From: Scrofimicrobium sp. R131
GTDB lineage: Bacteria > Actinomycetota > Actinomycetes > Actinomycetales > Actinomycetaceae
Assembly: GCF_040256745.1 (NCBI RefSeq)
Contig: NZ_CP138335.1
Span: forward strand, 1,922,001 to 1,986,000
Length of the DNA stretch: 64,000 nt
Direction: 5' to 3'
A program made the position numbers and the translations under genes. The notes under the pieces were generated by a model. That model ran no database searches, had not been told where the DNA came from, and worked only from the letters and a program-made list of their open reading frames with translations. Shown piece by piece: positions 52,502 through 62,147 of this stretch. Positions within the stretch are counted from its first letter, which is position 1, and each line of letters begins with the position of its first letter.

Positions 52502-53226
52502 TAGTTGTACGACCTCCGTGTGTCGGCGGGCGGAACGGTGGCTCCCCGGTACTGGACCGGAATCCCGCCGAGCGGGTAGTCCTTCCGCTGGGGGTGCCCC
52601 ACCCAGTCGTGGGGCATTTCGATCCGGGTCAGGGCCGGGTGACCGTCAAAGACGATCCCCATCAGGTCCCACGCTTCCCGTTCGGGCCAGTCGTTGCCCG
52701 GGTAGATGTCCACGATCGAGGGGATGTGCGGATCCGCATCCGGCACGGCCACCTCAAGCGAGAGGGAACGGTTGTGCGTGAAGGACCGGAAAGTGTAGAG
52801 GCCGTGCAGTTCGCGTCCCACGTCTCCGGGGTAGTTCACCGCGGAAACCCCGAGGCACATTTCGAACCGCAGGTCCTGGTCGTCACGCAGGTGGCGGGCA
52901 ATCCGGCGCAGGTGCTCCCGCGTCACGAAGATGATCAGCTGGTCGTGCTCAGCCACCACCTTTTCAATCGCCTCACCAACCGGGACCCCGTCCACGGCCA
53001 GCAGCTCTTCCAGGATGTCGACGACGGAGTCAAACCAGCCGCCGTAGGGGCGAGCCGACTCGCCCGGCAGGGTGAAGGTCTCAACCAGGCCGCCGAACCC
53101 GGTGGTGTCGCCCGCGTCCTGGACCCCGAAGGAGCCCTGCTGAACTCGGATGACCTCCGGCTCGGCAAAGCCGCGCACCGGCGCCTGAACTTCCTTGTCG
53201 CCGGTGGGCTGAAGATCATTGCTCAT
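52501..53226 (-). CDS. nuoC: NADH-quinone oxidoreductase subunit C
   Basis: 241-aa 30-kDa-type subunit. The hallmark '[19 protein letters not shown]' and '[20 protein letters not shown]' are complete. A ~60-residue N-terminal extension precedes the conserved domain. Not fused to nuoD. Overlaps the nuoB stop by 4 nt. Confidence 0.95.
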   Translation of the reverse strand: MSNDLQPTGDKEVQAPVRGFAEPEVIRVQQGSFGVQDAGDTTGFGGLVETFTLPGESARPYGGWFDSVVDILEELLAVDGVPVGEAIEKVVAEHDQLIIFVTREHLRRIARHLRDDQDLRFEMCLGVSAVNYPGDVGRELHGLYTFRSFTHNRSLSLEVAVPDADPHIPSIVDIYPGNDWPEREAWDLMGIVFDGHPALTRIEMPHDWVGHPQRKDYPLGGIPVQYRGATVPPADTRRSYN

Positions 53227-53777
53227 GCCAGCAGTCCCTTCATCTGGTGGGTGGGGGTCGCCTCGAGCGCGGCCTTTTCGGCGGCGCGGGCAATCTTCTC
53301 CCGGTTGGCGCCCAGCGGCTCCTTCCCGATCTGCTCACGCAGGGTCAGGATGGCGTGGATCAGCGCCTCGGGTCGGGGCGGGCACCCCGGCAGGTAGACG
53401 TCGACGGGGACGATGTGGTCGGCCCCCTGCACGATCGCGTAGTTGTTGAACATGCCGCCGGAAGAGGCACAGGCCCCCATGGAGATCACCCATTTGGGTT
53501 CGGGCATGGAGTCGTAAACGTTGCGGACAATCGGAGCCATCTTCTGGCTGACGCGCCCGGAAATAATCATCAGGTCGGAGTGACGCGGCGAGGCGCGGAA
53601 GACTTCCAGCCCGAACCGAGCCATGTCGAACCGGGGGGTCCCGGCCGCCATCATCTCGATTGCGCAGCAAGCCAGCCCCATCGTGACGGGGAACTGGCTG
53701 TGCTTGCGCGCCAGTCCCAACACGTTTTCAACACTGGTGAGGGCAATCCCCGACGGGAGTTGTTCTTCGATTCCCAC
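53223..53777 (-). CDS. nuoB: NADH-quinone oxidoreductase subunit B
   Basis: 184-aa subunit holding cluster N2 next to the quinone. Ligand cysteines: tandem '[10 protein letters not shown]', '[11 protein letters not shown]' and '[13 protein letters not shown]'. GTG start at 53777 with GAGGAGG upstream; 10 bp after nuoA. Confidence 0.96.
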   Translation of the reverse strand: MGIEEQLPSGIALTSVENVLGLARKHSQFPVTMGLACCAIEMMAAGTPRFDMARFGLEVFRASPRHSDLMIISGRVSQKMAPIVRNVYDSMPEPKWVISMGACASSGGMFNNYAIVQGADHIVPVDVYLPGCPPRPEALIHAILTLREQIGKEPLGANREKIARAAEKAALEATPTHQMKGLLA

Positions 53778-53787
53778 TGTGGCCTCC

Positions 53788-54150
53788 TCAGGTCCAGTCC
53801 AAGCCTTCGCGGCGGAGTTCGTAAATGAATGGCACGGTGATCAGCCCAATGAACAGAACCATGGAGATCAGACCGAAAACGCCAACGTCGGCGAAGGTCA
53901 CCGCCCACGGGTACAGGAAGACCACTTCGATGTCGAAGACGATAAACGTCATCGCCACCAGGTAGTACTTGACCGGGAAGCGACCGTCTTCGATTCGCTG
54001 TGGACCCGGGTCGATCCCGCACTCGTAGTTCTGTGCCTTGACCTTGCTTCTCTGTTTGGGCCCAAGAATGGCTGAAGCGCCCAGACCGCCCAATGACACC
54101 AAGAGGGCCACGGCTCCCATGATGAGGAGCGGCACATATGGATTAGTCAT
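53788..54150 (-). CDS. nuoA: NADH-quinone oxidoreductase subunit A
   Basis: 120-aa three-helix subunit: '[20 protein letters not shown]' loop with the conserved Cys, then '[13 protein letters not shown]' with the acidic residues of TM2. ATG with AGGAGAG upstream, 15 bp after the geranylgeranyl reductase gene. Confidence 0.95.
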   Translation of the reverse strand: MTNPYVPLLIMGAVALLVSLGGLGASAILGPKQRSKVKAQNYECGIDPGPQRIEDGRFPVKYYLVAMTFIVFDIEVVFLYPWAVTFADVGVFGLISMVLFIGLITVPFIYELRREGLDWT

Positions 54151-54165
54151 TTTCTCTCCTGATCC

Positions 54166-55434
54166 TCATACTTTGCTCACCATCTTTGTCAGCCCGGTGA
54201 TTAGGCGATCATCGACATCCCCGCCAGAGCGTTCGAAGCCATCTGACAGCAGTTTATTGACCAGCTTCATCAGCCGACGCCGTGGCAGGCCATAGTAGGT
54301 GCAAAATCGCATGATTTTTGGATTCTCAATCAGCGCGACAAAGACCCGACCCAGCGAGTAATACCCGCCGTACTCGTCAGCTAATTGCTGCGGGTAGGCG
54401 GACAACGCCCGGTCGAAACTGAGCTCGGTGGGCCGCGACAGACCCTGCAGGGCAGCCTGCGCCAACAGCCGTCCGGCCTTGAGCGCGGGCGCAATCCCCT
54501 CGCCGTTGAATGGGGACACCATCCCGCCGGCATCGCCGACCAGCGCCAGCCCGTTCGAATAGTGCGGCTTGCGGTTGAAGGACATCGGCAGGGCGGCACT
54601 GCGCAGGGGCCCCACCTGGTTTTCCGGGGTGAAGCCCCAGTCTTCCGGCAGGTGGTGCGTCCACTGTTGGAACACTTCCTTGTACGGCAGCTTGGTTGCC
54701 TGCGAGCGGGAGGACACGGAGCCGAGGCCCACGTTGACCAGGCCGTTTCCCACCGGGAAGATCCACCCGTAGCCGGGAAGGAGCTCGGATTTGCCCGGCT
54801 CGCCGTTCCACAGTTCGAGGTGGGACTCCATCCACTGGTCGTCGGCGCGAGGCGACCGGAAGTAGGTCCGCGCCGCCACCCCGAGGGGGCGGTTCTGCTT
54901 CTTTTCGATTCCCAGGGAGGTGGCCAGGCGGGCCGCCACCCCGCCGGCATCGACGATGAGCTTGCCGGTGGCGGTGACTTCGCGTGCACCGGCCCCGCGG
55001 CCCACCCGTGCCCGAACCCCGGTCACGCGTCCCAACGAGTTGGTGACCGCCTCGTACACCAGGTGGCCTTCGGCCAGCCGGGCCCCGGCGGCAACCGCGT
55101 GCTGGATCAGCTCGTGATCCAGATCCATCCGCGGGCGAGCCAGGCCGTAGCCGGGCAAAGTTTTCTGGTCGGGCCACTCGAAGTAGAGGTCGTTGCCGCC
55201 ACCGATGACGTGCAGCCCGCGATTGTGGATCCAGGAGGAGGTGTCCACCCCCATCAGCGTCAGTTCGCTGACGGCAGCCGGCGTCAAACCATCGCCGCAG
55301 ATCTTGTCCCGCGGCATAGTCGACTTTTCCAGTACGAGGACGTCTACGCCCGCCTTGGCAAGATGGTAGGCCGCGGATGCACCACCGGGGCCCGCCCCGA
55401 CGATGATGACATCAGCGTGCTGGTCATCCGCCAA
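54166..55434 (-). CDS. menJ: Geranylgeranyl reductase-family FAD enzyme, MenJ-like
   Basis: 422-aa flavoprotein: FAD motif 'VIIVGAGPGGASAAYHLAKA', 'RDKICGDGLTPAAVSEL' and 'ALVGDAGGMVSPFNGEGI'. Homologues reduce isoprenoid double bonds; mycobacterial MenJ saturates one bond of the menaquinone side chain. Position at the head of the nuo operon beside menG supports this. TTG start with GAGGAG 5 nt upstream. The gene is 15 bp before nuoA, so quinone tailoring and complex I share a transcript. Confidence 0.88.
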   Translation of the reverse strand: MADDQHADVIIVGAGPGGASAAYHLAKAGVDVLVLEKSTMPRDKICGDGLTPAAVSELTLMGVDTSSWIHNRGLHVIGGGNDLYFEWPDQKTLPGYGLARPRMDLDHELIQHAVAAGARLAEGHLVYEAVTNSLGRVTGVRARVGRGAGAREVTATGKLIVDAGGVAARLATSLGIEKKQNRPLGVAARTYFRSPRADDQWMESHLELWNGEPGKSELLPGYGWIFPVGNGLVNVGLGSVSSRSQATKLPYKEVFQQWTHHLPEDWGFTPENQVGPLRSAALPMSFNRKPHYSNGLALVGDAGGMVSPFNGEGIAPALKAGRLLAQAALQGLSRPTELSFDRALSAYPQQLADEYGGYYSLGRVFVALIENPKIMRFCTYYGLPRRRLMKLVNKLLSDGFERSGGDVDDRLITGLTKMVSKV

Positions 55435-55454
55435 TTTTGCTCCTCATAGTTTTG

Positions 55455-55515
55455 TGTGCCCCGAGGGGCACAGGCGTCCGCGAACAACTTACCCGGCTGT
55501 ACGGTAAACCGCTAA
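55455..55515 (-). promoter_or_regulatory. Candidate promoter and leader hairpin of the menJ-nuo operon
   Basis: On the minus strand TTAGCG (55510-55515), 18-nt spacer, TAAGTT (55486-55491), then a leader of about 45 nt with the hairpin TGTGCCCC / GGGGCACA (55455-55472) shortly before the menJ ribosome binding site. The hairpin could also end menG transcripts. The other part of the 144-bp gap shows nothing clear. Confidence 0.4.
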
Positions 55516-55578
55516 TCTGTGGCTGTTCCACGCCGATTCGGCAGACCTAAGTCCCGATTAAGATAATCCGCTTGTTGC

Positions 55579-56316
55579 TTAATAAGCCTTATGCGCCCGA
55601 TGGAGAGCAACTATGCCTCCGGACAGGTTCTTGAACTGCACGTCTTCCCAGCCCGACTGCTGAATCATCTCGCCCAGGTGCTGCTGCCCGGGCCAGGCCA
55701 GAATCGACTCGATCAGGTAGTCGTAAGCCACCTCGTCCGAGGAGAACGCTCGCGCCACCGGGGGCATCACCCCACCCAGGTAGAACCGGTAGAGGCCGTC
55801 AAAGAACCGGTTGGTCGGCGAGGAGAACTCGGCAATCACGAGGCGCCCGCCCGGCTTGGTCACCCGAAGCATCTCGGTGAGCGCGGCGGGAACGTCGGCC
55901 ACGTTCCTCAGCCCAAAGGAAATGGTCACCGCGTCGAACTCGTCATCCGCGAACGGCAGGTCGGTGGCGTTGCCCTCAACGAATTCGAGTTCGGGGTAGC
56001 GCTCCTGGCCGACCGCGATCATCCCGGGCGACAGGTCGCAGGCCACCACGGAGGCGCCGGTGCGCGCAATCGCGTGCGCGGAAGTGCCGGTCCCAGCCGC
56101 CAGGTCCAGAATCCGCTCCCCCGGTTCGGGTGAAATGGCCGACACAGTTGCCCGCCGCCAAAGGTGCACCTGTCCGAGGGATCCCAGGGAGTTCATCAGG
56201 TCGTAACGACTGGCAACATGGTTGAACATGGAGGCCACCTGGGAGGGTTCTTTGGCCAGGTCGGCGCGCAGCGGGTCATTGGTCATGGCTCCCATTGTTG
56301 CACCATGCGCGTTCAC
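55579..56316 (-). CDS. menG: Demethylmenaquinone methyltransferase
   Basis: About 245-aa SAM-dependent methyltransferase, last step of menaquinone synthesis. 'VASMFNHVASRYDLMNSLGS' and 'RILDLAAGTGTSAHAIA' (SAM motif I), 'AVTISFGLRNVADVPAAL' and 'RVTKPGGRLVIAEFS' are the UbiE/MenG signatures. TAACTT (56323-56328, minus) lies 6 nt before the GTG at 56316, fitting a leaderless start; ATGs at 56295 and 56286 are alternatives closer to the usual N-terminus. Divergent from menF. Confidence 0.92.
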   Translation of the reverse strand: MNAHGATMGAMTNDPLRADLAKEPSQVASMFNHVASRYDLMNSLGSLGQVHLWRRATVSAISPEPGERILDLAAGTGTSAHAIARTGASVVACDLSPGMIAVGQERYPELEFVEGNATDLPFADDEFDAVTISFGLRNVADVPAALTEMLRVTKPGGRLVIAEFSSPTNRFFDGLYRFYLGGVMPPVARAFSSDEVAYDYLIESILAWPGQQHLGEMIQQSGWEDVQFKNLSGGIVALHRAHKAY

Positions 56317-56362
56317 CTCGCCAAGTTAGTCGATATCATGACAGAAACGAGAGGAGACGGCC

Positions 56363-57565
56363 ATGGAACCCGAGCTGTTTGTTCGAATCGAGCGGACAAC
56401 CACGACCGACCTGCTGTCCCTGGTCCCAAGTGAACTGCTGTGCTGGATCGGTCCGGACCGGAAACTGGTGGGCTGGGGCGAGGCCCTGAAGATCGAGTTC
56501 GTGGGAAATCACGCAATCCGCGATGCCGCCCGCCGGTGGGATGACCTGGTGGACCACTGCGTGCTGACGGACCTGGCGAACTCTGAGCTGGCTCGCAGTG
56601 CCCCGATCGCACTGGCCTCGTTCGGCTTTGCCGCCCACACCCCCGGATACCTGATTGTCCCCAAGGTGCTGCTGGTCCAGGAGGGCGACGAGACGCTGAT
56701 CATCACCGCCTCGACCGAGGGGCCGGCCGAAAGCGCCCCGGAGCTGACCCGGCACGAGTTCTCCACCCCGCAGGGGCTGTGGACCGACCCCGGCCGGATG
56801 ACGCAGAGCCAGTGGCTGACGGCGGTGCGGCGCCTGACAAACCTGCTGCAGGCCGGGGCCGCCTCGAAGGTAGTTCTGACCCGCGACATCGTGGTCTCGG
56901 CCGCAACCGAGATTGACGAACGCTTCCTGGTTCAGCGGCTGACTGAGCTGTACCCGACCACCTGGGTGTACGCGGTGGCGGGCCTGGTGGGAGCCACCCC
57001 GGAAATGCTAGCCGCGATGAACGGCACCTCGGTGGTTTCGCGGGTGTTGGCCGGCACCTCCGCCCCGGGCCAGGGGCAGGAACTGCTGGATTCCCTGAAG
57101 AACCGGTCCGAACACCACTTTGCGGTCGAGTCGGTGGCCCGCGCCCTCGCCCCCCGGGCCGAGAAACTGAACGTCCCGACCGAACCGAAGCTGCTGGATC
57201 TGCCCAACGTCACCCACCTGGCCACCGACGTGACCGCGGAAATCAAGGACGCGAACGTGCTGGACATTGTCGACGCCCTGCACCCAACCGCCGCGGTCTG
57301 CGGCACCCCGACCAAGCTGGCCTTCGACATCCTGGAGGACCTGGAGGGCACCCAGCGTGGGCGCTACTCCGGACCGGTGGGGTGGATCGACGCGTCCGGG
57401 TCGGGCGAGTTCGGCATTGCCCTGCGCTGCGGACAGATCGAAGGCAACAGCATTCGGGTCTTTGCCGGGGGCGGGATTATGCCCGACTCGATCCCCGAGG
57501 TGGAACTGGCCGAAACGCGCGCCAAGATGCGCCCGGTACTGGAAGCACTGGGACTGGAAGACTAG
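56363..57565 (+). CDS. menF: Isochorismate synthase
   Basis: 400-aa chorismate-utilising enzyme making isochorismate for menaquinone. C-terminal chorismate-binding fold: 'KVVLTRDIVVSA', 'FLVQRLTELYPTTWVYAV', 'ALHPTAAVCGTPTKLAF', 'GRYSGPVGWIDASGSGEFG' and 'FAGGGIMPDSIPEVELAET'. No anthranilate or salicylate partner gene is adjacent, so the menaquinone role is favoured. ATG with GAGGAGA upstream, head to head with menG; ends 5 bp from the convergent DUF222 gene. Confidence 0.9.
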   Translation: MEPELFVRIERTTTTDLLSLVPSELLCWIGPDRKLVGWGEALKIEFVGNHAIRDAARRWDDLVDHCVLTDLANSELARSAPIALASFGFAAHTPGYLIVPKVLLVQEGDETLIITASTEGPAESAPELTRHEFSTPQGLWTDPGRMTQSQWLTAVRRLTNLLQAGAASKVVLTRDIVVSAATEIDERFLVQRLTELYPTTWVYAVAGLVGATPEMLAAMNGTSVVSRVLAGTSAPGQGQELLDSLKNRSEHHFAVESVARALAPRAEKLNVPTEPKLLDLPNVTHLATDVTAEIKDANVLDIVDALHPTAAVCGTPTKLAFDILEDLEGTQRGRYSGPVGWIDASGSGEFGIALRCGQIEGNSIRVFAGGGIMPDSIPEVELAETRAKMRPVLEALGLED

Positions 57566-57570
57566 GCACA

Positions 57571-58893
57571 CTACTGCCTGGACACCGGGTGCCACTGTCG
57601 GCTGGGGTCCAGAGACGGGGGTGCCTTCACCATCGGCACGCCCTGCGACATTTTTACCTGCCACCCGGATGTACCCAGGGTCCGGTGATGATGCCAGCAG
57701 AGCATCACCCCGTTGTCGGTGTGGGTTTTGCCCCCGTGCGCCCAGTCCTGCACGTGGTGAACCTCGCACCAGGCGGCCCGGACGTCGCAGCCGGGAATCA
57801 CACACCCCCGGTCCCGGAAGGCAATTGCTTTCCGTTGGACACCGGTGAAGGTACGGGACTCGGAGCTGAGGGCCACCACGCGCCGCTTTTCGTTGAGCGC
57901 CAGGAACACCACCGCCCCCGAACAGGCCCCGTGCAAGACCGTGTCCTGGCTGACGGAGGTGGTCTCAAGGCCCAGCACCTGCCCGCCGCGTCCCTTTGAC
58001 AGTGCCTCCAGGCTGGTCTGAACCATGACGGTGATCGGGGCGCCCCCGTGGGTAGGAATCTCTCCGTTGGCAGCGCGCGCGGCCGTGTGGAAGATAGCGG
58101 GCAACGCGTCGTGGCGCTGCTGGGTGGGGGTGGTTTCAGCCGGCCCGGACCGCTGGCGCGGAGAGTTGATCGCGTCGGCCAACGCCAGATAGGCGGCCGC
58201 CACCTCGGGGGTGAGCAGGCCGCTGACCCGGACCATGCCGTTGGGTTGGGGCGCCAGGTCAAAGGATCGGCTCTCAAACGTCCGCTTTTCTGCCTCACGC
58301 CGACGCGCCCCCAGTTCCCGCTCCCACGAGCCGGCCTGGGCCCGCAACTCACCCAGACTGGCCGCCAGCGCCGGATGCGCCGAACCGTCGCCATCCTGCC
58401 CGCTGGCCCGCGCCACCAGGTCGGCCTCAACCTGGGCACGCTGAATCGGGGTGGCCCCGGCCAGGTGGTCCAGCGTGTTGGCGATGATCTTCCCTGAAGC
58501 CTCAGATACCGTCCCCTGCCCCATCGCAGCGGCCAGTCGGGCCAGCGGCGGTTCAGCACCCGGCTCGCTGGCCTGCGGCAGAATTTTCTCTCCCAGCTGC
58601 TGCCGTTCACGCACGGCCCGGTAGGAGGACCCGGTCATCCGGCGCACCAGCTCATTACTGTCTTTGCATCCGTACTGCTGGCCGATCTCGCGGCCGCCCT
58701 CCCGCTCCACCCGGGCGGCCAACCCCGCCATCGAAGTTTGAGCCGTGTTGACGATTTGTCCCAGGATCTCAAGTGCCTGGACCGCCTCGCCCAACCCCAT
58801 GGTTGCCACCGGGTCCAGCCCGGCCAATTCCTGCAGCTGACGGCGCAGATCAACCAGTGCCTCGATGCCGGTGGTCGCCGTCGCTGTGTCCAT
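57571..58893 (-). CDS. DUF222 / HNH endonuclease-like protein (13E12 type)
   Basis: 440-aa protein with an N-terminal helical DUF222 domain and a C-terminal HNH motif: 'CVIPGCDVRAAWCEVHHVQDWAHGG' region ending 'NGVMLCWHHHRTLG', i.e. paired Cys zinc ligands plus HH and HHH. Such genes are multi-copy in many actinobacteria and behave like mobile or selfish elements; their DNA target is unknown. No inverted repeats or transposase flank it. TTGAAA (58923-58928), 18-nt spacer and TAGGCT (58899-58904) on the minus strand, 5 nt before the ATG, suggest a leaderless mRNA. Confidence 0.88.
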   Translation of the reverse strand: MDTATATTGIEALVDLRRQLQELAGLDPVATMGLGEAVQALEILGQIVNTAQTSMAGLAARVEREGGREIGQQYGCKDSNELVRRMTGSSYRAVRERQQLGEKILPQASEPGAEPPLARLAAAMGQGTVSEASGKIIANTLDHLAGATPIQRAQVEADLVARASGQDGDGSAHPALAASLGELRAQAGSWERELGARRREAEKRTFESRSFDLAPQPNGMVRVSGLLTPEVAAAYLALADAINSPRQRSGPAETTPTQQRHDALPAIFHTAARAANGEIPTHGGAPITVMVQTSLEALSKGRGGQVLGLETTSVSQDTVLHGACSGAVVFLALNEKRRVVALSSESRTFTGVQRKAIAFRDRGCVIPGCDVRAAWCEVHHVQDWAHGGKTHTDNGVMLCWHHHRTLGTSGWQVKMSQGVPMVKAPPSLDPSRQWHPVSRQ

Positions 58894-58969
58894 GTCTCAG
58901 CCTACCATTAATAGAACACTTGTTTCAATCCTCAATTTGAGTGAGGATCCCACCTACCTCGGACAAACA

Positions 58970-59007
58970 CCGGTGGCCCGCTCCAAAACTTCGGAACGGG
59001 CCACCGG
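58970..59007 (-). terminator. Terminator after the HtrA-like protease gene
   Basis: 11-bp perfect stem CCGGTGGCCCG / CGGGCCACCGG with a 16-nt partly paired loop, 14 bp after the protease stop. Confidence 0.75.
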
Positions 59008-59021
59008 CAAATACCGACAGG

Positions 59022-60407
59022 TTACGACTTGGCCTGCAGCGTAACTCCCACCTCAATCAGCTGGCCGTCGCGGGCCACCTGCAGCTGGACGGTGTCGCCC
59101 ACGCTAAAGCGTCGAACAAAACCGGTGAGCGAAGGACCGGACACCACCGGGTGGTCCCCAATCTGCAGGATCACATCCCCCACCTGGAGCCCTGCCTCGG
59201 CTGCGGCCGTTCCCGGCTGCACCTCCGCCACCACGGCCCCCATCCGGGTCTCGCCGTTCACCTCGGCCGAACCGGTCCCAATCTGGACCCCCAGCATCGA
59301 GTGCTGAGCCTGGCCGGTCTGGATGATTTGGTCCGCAATCAGCTTGACCAGGTCAACCGGAATCGCGAAGCCCAGGCCGATCGAGCCCGCCTCGGAACTG
59401 CCCGACGCCATCGAGGCGATCGACGAGTTGATCCCAATGACCGAACCCGTCTCGTCAAACAGCGGGCCGCCCGAGTTCCCCGGGTTGATCGAAGCGTCAA
59501 TCTGGATCGCGTTGGTGACCACTGCCTCGGTCTGCTGAGTTTCCTCTCCGGGCAGCGGGAACCCAAACGGGTTCTCCGGCGAAGAGTTCTTCTGTTCGCC
59601 CGCGACCACCACGGGCCGGTCCAGCGCCGAAATCACGCCGGTGGTAACCGTGTCCGACAGTCCGAGCGGCGAACCCACCGCCATCACCGGCTGCCCGACC
59701 TGCAGGTCGTCCGAAGTGGACAGGCGCGCGGTGGTCAGGTTGTCCGGCGGATTGTCGAGGCGGATGACCGCCAGGTCGGTGGTCTGGTCGACCCCGACCA
59801 CGGTGGCGCTGTAGAGGCGCCCGTCGTTCAGACTCACGGTCAGGGTGCCGCCCTCCAGCACGTTCGACACGACGTGGTGGTTGGTGATGATATTGCCGTC
59901 CTGATCAATGATCACCCCGGAGCCGGTGCCAGCTTCCCCGCCGCCCTCACTCTGAATGGTCACCACGGCGGGACGCACCGCCGCGGCCACCGCCTCCCAG
60001 TCCGGGTTGCCGGACGAGGTGGAGGTCACGGGCGGGGTGGTGCTCTCGGTGGTGGTGGATTGGTTGACGGCGCCGGTGGCATCGGTAATGGCCACGGTCG
60101 CACCGACGGAAACCAGCGCGGTCACCGCCATCGCCGCAATCAGACCTACCCAGCCAGGCCCCTTACTGGGGGCGCTTGGGCGCGGAACAGGTGCCCCGAA
60201 AACCGGCCCGGAAGTGGGCGGAGGGATCGGCCCGGACGGCGGGGGTGTGCCCGGCTGAACGCTGGGGGCCAGCGTCGGGACGGTCGGGCCCGGGTAGACG
60301 GGCCGAGTTGGGTCGGGTACCGGTCGAGCCGGGGGCGCCCACTGGCGCTGGGCCGGGTCGCCGGGCTGCTCCGCAGGGTGGCGGTCAGGTCCGTAACTAT
60401 CACTCAC
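59022..60407 (-). CDS. HtrA/DegP-like membrane-anchored serine protease with PDZ domain
   Basis: 461-aa S1C protease for extracytoplasmic protein quality control. Cytoplasmic Pro-rich N-terminus (~1-90), one membrane segment (about 96-116), Ser/Thr linker, then the trypsin-like domain with His in 'IITNHHVVSN', Asp in 'TTDLAVIRLDN' and Ser in 'INPGNSGGPLF' (about 310), and one PDZ domain at about 365-455. GTG start with AGGAGC 8 nt upstream. It is monocistronic by appearance: own terminator downstream, 60-bp gap to menD upstream. Confidence 0.92.
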   Translation of the reverse strand: MSDSYGPDRHPAEQPGDPAQRQWAPPARPVPDPTRPVYPGPTVPTLAPSVQPGTPPPSGPIPPPTSGPVFGAPVPRPSAPSKGPGWVGLIAAMAVTALVSVGATVAITDATGAVNQSTTTESTTPPVTSTSSGNPDWEAVAAAVRPAVVTIQSEGGGEAGTGSGVIIDQDGNIITNHHVVSNVLEGGTLTVSLNDGRLYSATVVGVDQTTDLAVIRLDNPPDNLTTARLSTSDDLQVGQPVMAVGSPLGLSDTVTTGVISALDRPVVVAGEQKNSSPENPFGFPLPGEETQQTEAVVTNAIQIDASINPGNSGGPLFDETGSVIGINSSIASMASGSSEAGSIGLGFAIPVDLVKLIADQIIQTGQAQHSMLGVQIGTGSAEVNGETRMGAVVAEVQPGTAAAEAGLQVGDVILQIGDHPVVSGPSLTGFVRRFSVGDTVQLQVARDGQLIEVGVTLQAKS

Positions 60408-60467
60408 TGGTGAAGCTCCTTTATCAAAACTTATCCATCAACATCTACATTGTGTGGGCAAGAGCCG

Positions 60468-62147
60468 TTAGTTTTCTGGATTGACCCTGGGAGATAACTG
60501 AGAAACGTGTAACCGGGACAGCGCGGCCTCGGTTCGGGCCGCCAGCTCGCGCAGGAGCGCGTCTGGACGAGGCATCACCACCTCGATCACCGACCGGCCG
60601 GACACCGGGGCAGCCAGCGCCGGCTCCAACTCGTCGAACCGGCTCACCCGCTCCGCCCGCCAGCCGGCCGCCTCCGCCAGCGCCACCACGTCCATCCGCG
60701 GCGCCACCGCAAAGTAGCGTTCGTACAGGTCCGCCGGCGCCCCGCCGTGCTCCAGCGAAGCAAAGATCGAGCCACCACCGTCATTGAGCACCACCACCTG
60801 CAGGTCCGCGGGCAGGCCCGGCTGTTGAACCAGGGTCGAGAGGTCAGCGGCAAACGCCAGATCGCCAATCACCGCTCGCACCGGTCGCCCCAGCCCGGAG
60901 GCGAGCCCCAGGGCACTGGCCACGGTCCCGTCGATCCCCGCCAGTCCGCGATTGGCGTACACCTGCGCCCGCGCGGGGGAAGCCGCCGCCAGGTCGAACC
61001 CACGAACCGCGTTCGAGGCGGACAACCAGAGGGCCACCTCCGGTTGGCTGGCCCAGAGCAGCCGGCTGATCGCCAGCAGGTTCAGTTCGGCGCCGGACAC
61101 CTCCGCCACCACCTGCCCCACGCAGTCGGCCCCGGCCCGCCAGGTGGCCAGCCAACCGGGGTCGCCCGCTCCGCCGTCCGAGGCGGCCAGCCCGGCCACC
61201 ACCACCTGGGCCGTGTAGGACTGGTCGGGATAGTCGGCGCGCGGGCTGACCACGATCTTGCGGACGTCGTGGCGTCCCAGCAGTGCCACCACGGGCCGGG
61301 ACAGGGTCGGCCGCCCGGTCACCACCACCTGCTGAATGTCGCGCTGTTGGTACAGGTACCGCAAGAGCAGGGGGGTGTGCGGGACCCAGCTGGGAGAGGC
61401 CGTCGCCCCGGAGGAGGGCTCGGCCAGGATCGGCACCTGCCGGGCGGTGGCCGCCGCAATCACCGCGGGGTCCGCGCTGTCGCCCGCCACCACGACGGTC
61501 CACAGCGAGGGGTCCACCACCTCGTCCCAACTGGGCAGGGTCGGCGGGGTGGCCAGGTAAGTGGGGACGGGAACGGTCGGCAGCACCAGGTCGGAGGCAG
61601 GGACGAGCGGGTCGGCGAAAGCCACGTTCAGGTGGACCGGCCCGGGGGTGTCGCAGGCAGCGCGCAGCAGCCGGGTGAGGGGTGCCGCGGTCGCCACCCG
61701 CTCGCCGGAGCGGCCCGCCGGAATCGAGGCGGCCACGACGCCCGGGAAGATCCCCTCCTGGATCGTGGTTTGGGAGGCGCCCACCCCTCGCAGTTCGTGC
61801 GGCCGGTCAGCGGTGATCACCACCAGGGCCAGCCCCTGCAGGCGGGCCTCCTCCACCGCGGAATGCAACTCGGTGACCGCGGTGCCCGAGGTGGTGAAGA
61901 CCGGCACGGGGACCGGCTGCCCGGCTTGGGCCGCCAGCGCCTTGGCCATCCCGAGCGCCCAGAACCCGGCGCTGCGCTCATCGGAGAAGGTGCCCACCCG
62001 GATCTGGCCCTCCGCCTCGGCCTGGGCCAGCGCGTAGGCAAACGGGGCGTTTCGGGAGCCGGGGCAGTAGGCCGCGACGGGCACGCGGGCCGCCAGCAGG
62101 GTGGCGATCAGGGTTTGCGCGGTCAGGATGGACGGGTTCTCAGTCAC
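60468..62147 (-). CDS. menD: SEPHCHC synthase (menaquinone biosynthesis MenD)
   Basis: 559-aa thiamine-diphosphate enzyme adding 2-oxoglutarate to isochorismate. 'CPGSRNAPFAYALA' near residue 29, 'FSDERSAGFWALGMA', 'FTTSGTAVTELHSAVEEA', 'NRGLAGIDGTVASALG' and the ThDP site 'VVLNDGGGSIFASLEHG' (about 452-468) are diagnostic. GTG start overlaps the menC stop by 8 nt; both form one operon. Confidence 0.93.
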   Translation of the reverse strand: MTENPSILTAQTLIATLLAARVPVAAYCPGSRNAPFAYALAQAEAEGQIRVGTFSDERSAGFWALGMAKALAAQAGQPVPVPVFTTSGTAVTELHSAVEEARLQGLALVVITADRPHELRGVGASQTTIQEGIFPGVVAASIPAGRSGERVATAAPLTRLLRAACDTPGPVHLNVAFADPLVPASDLVLPTVPVPTYLATPPTLPSWDEVVDPSLWTVVVAGDSADPAVIAAATARQVPILAEPSSGATASPSWVPHTPLLLRYLYQQRDIQQVVVTGRPTLSRPVVALLGRHDVRKIVVSPRADYPDQSYTAQVVVAGLAASDGGAGDPGWLATWRAGADCVGQVVAEVSGAELNLLAISRLLWASQPEVALWLSASNAVRGFDLAAASPARAQVYANRGLAGIDGTVASALGLASGLGRPVRAVIGDLAFAADLSTLVQQPGLPADLQVVVLNDGGGSIFASLEHGGAPADLYERYFAVAPRMDVVALAEAAGWRAERVSRFDELEPALAAPVSGRSVIEVVMPRPDALLRELAARTEAALSRLHVSQLSPRVNPEN

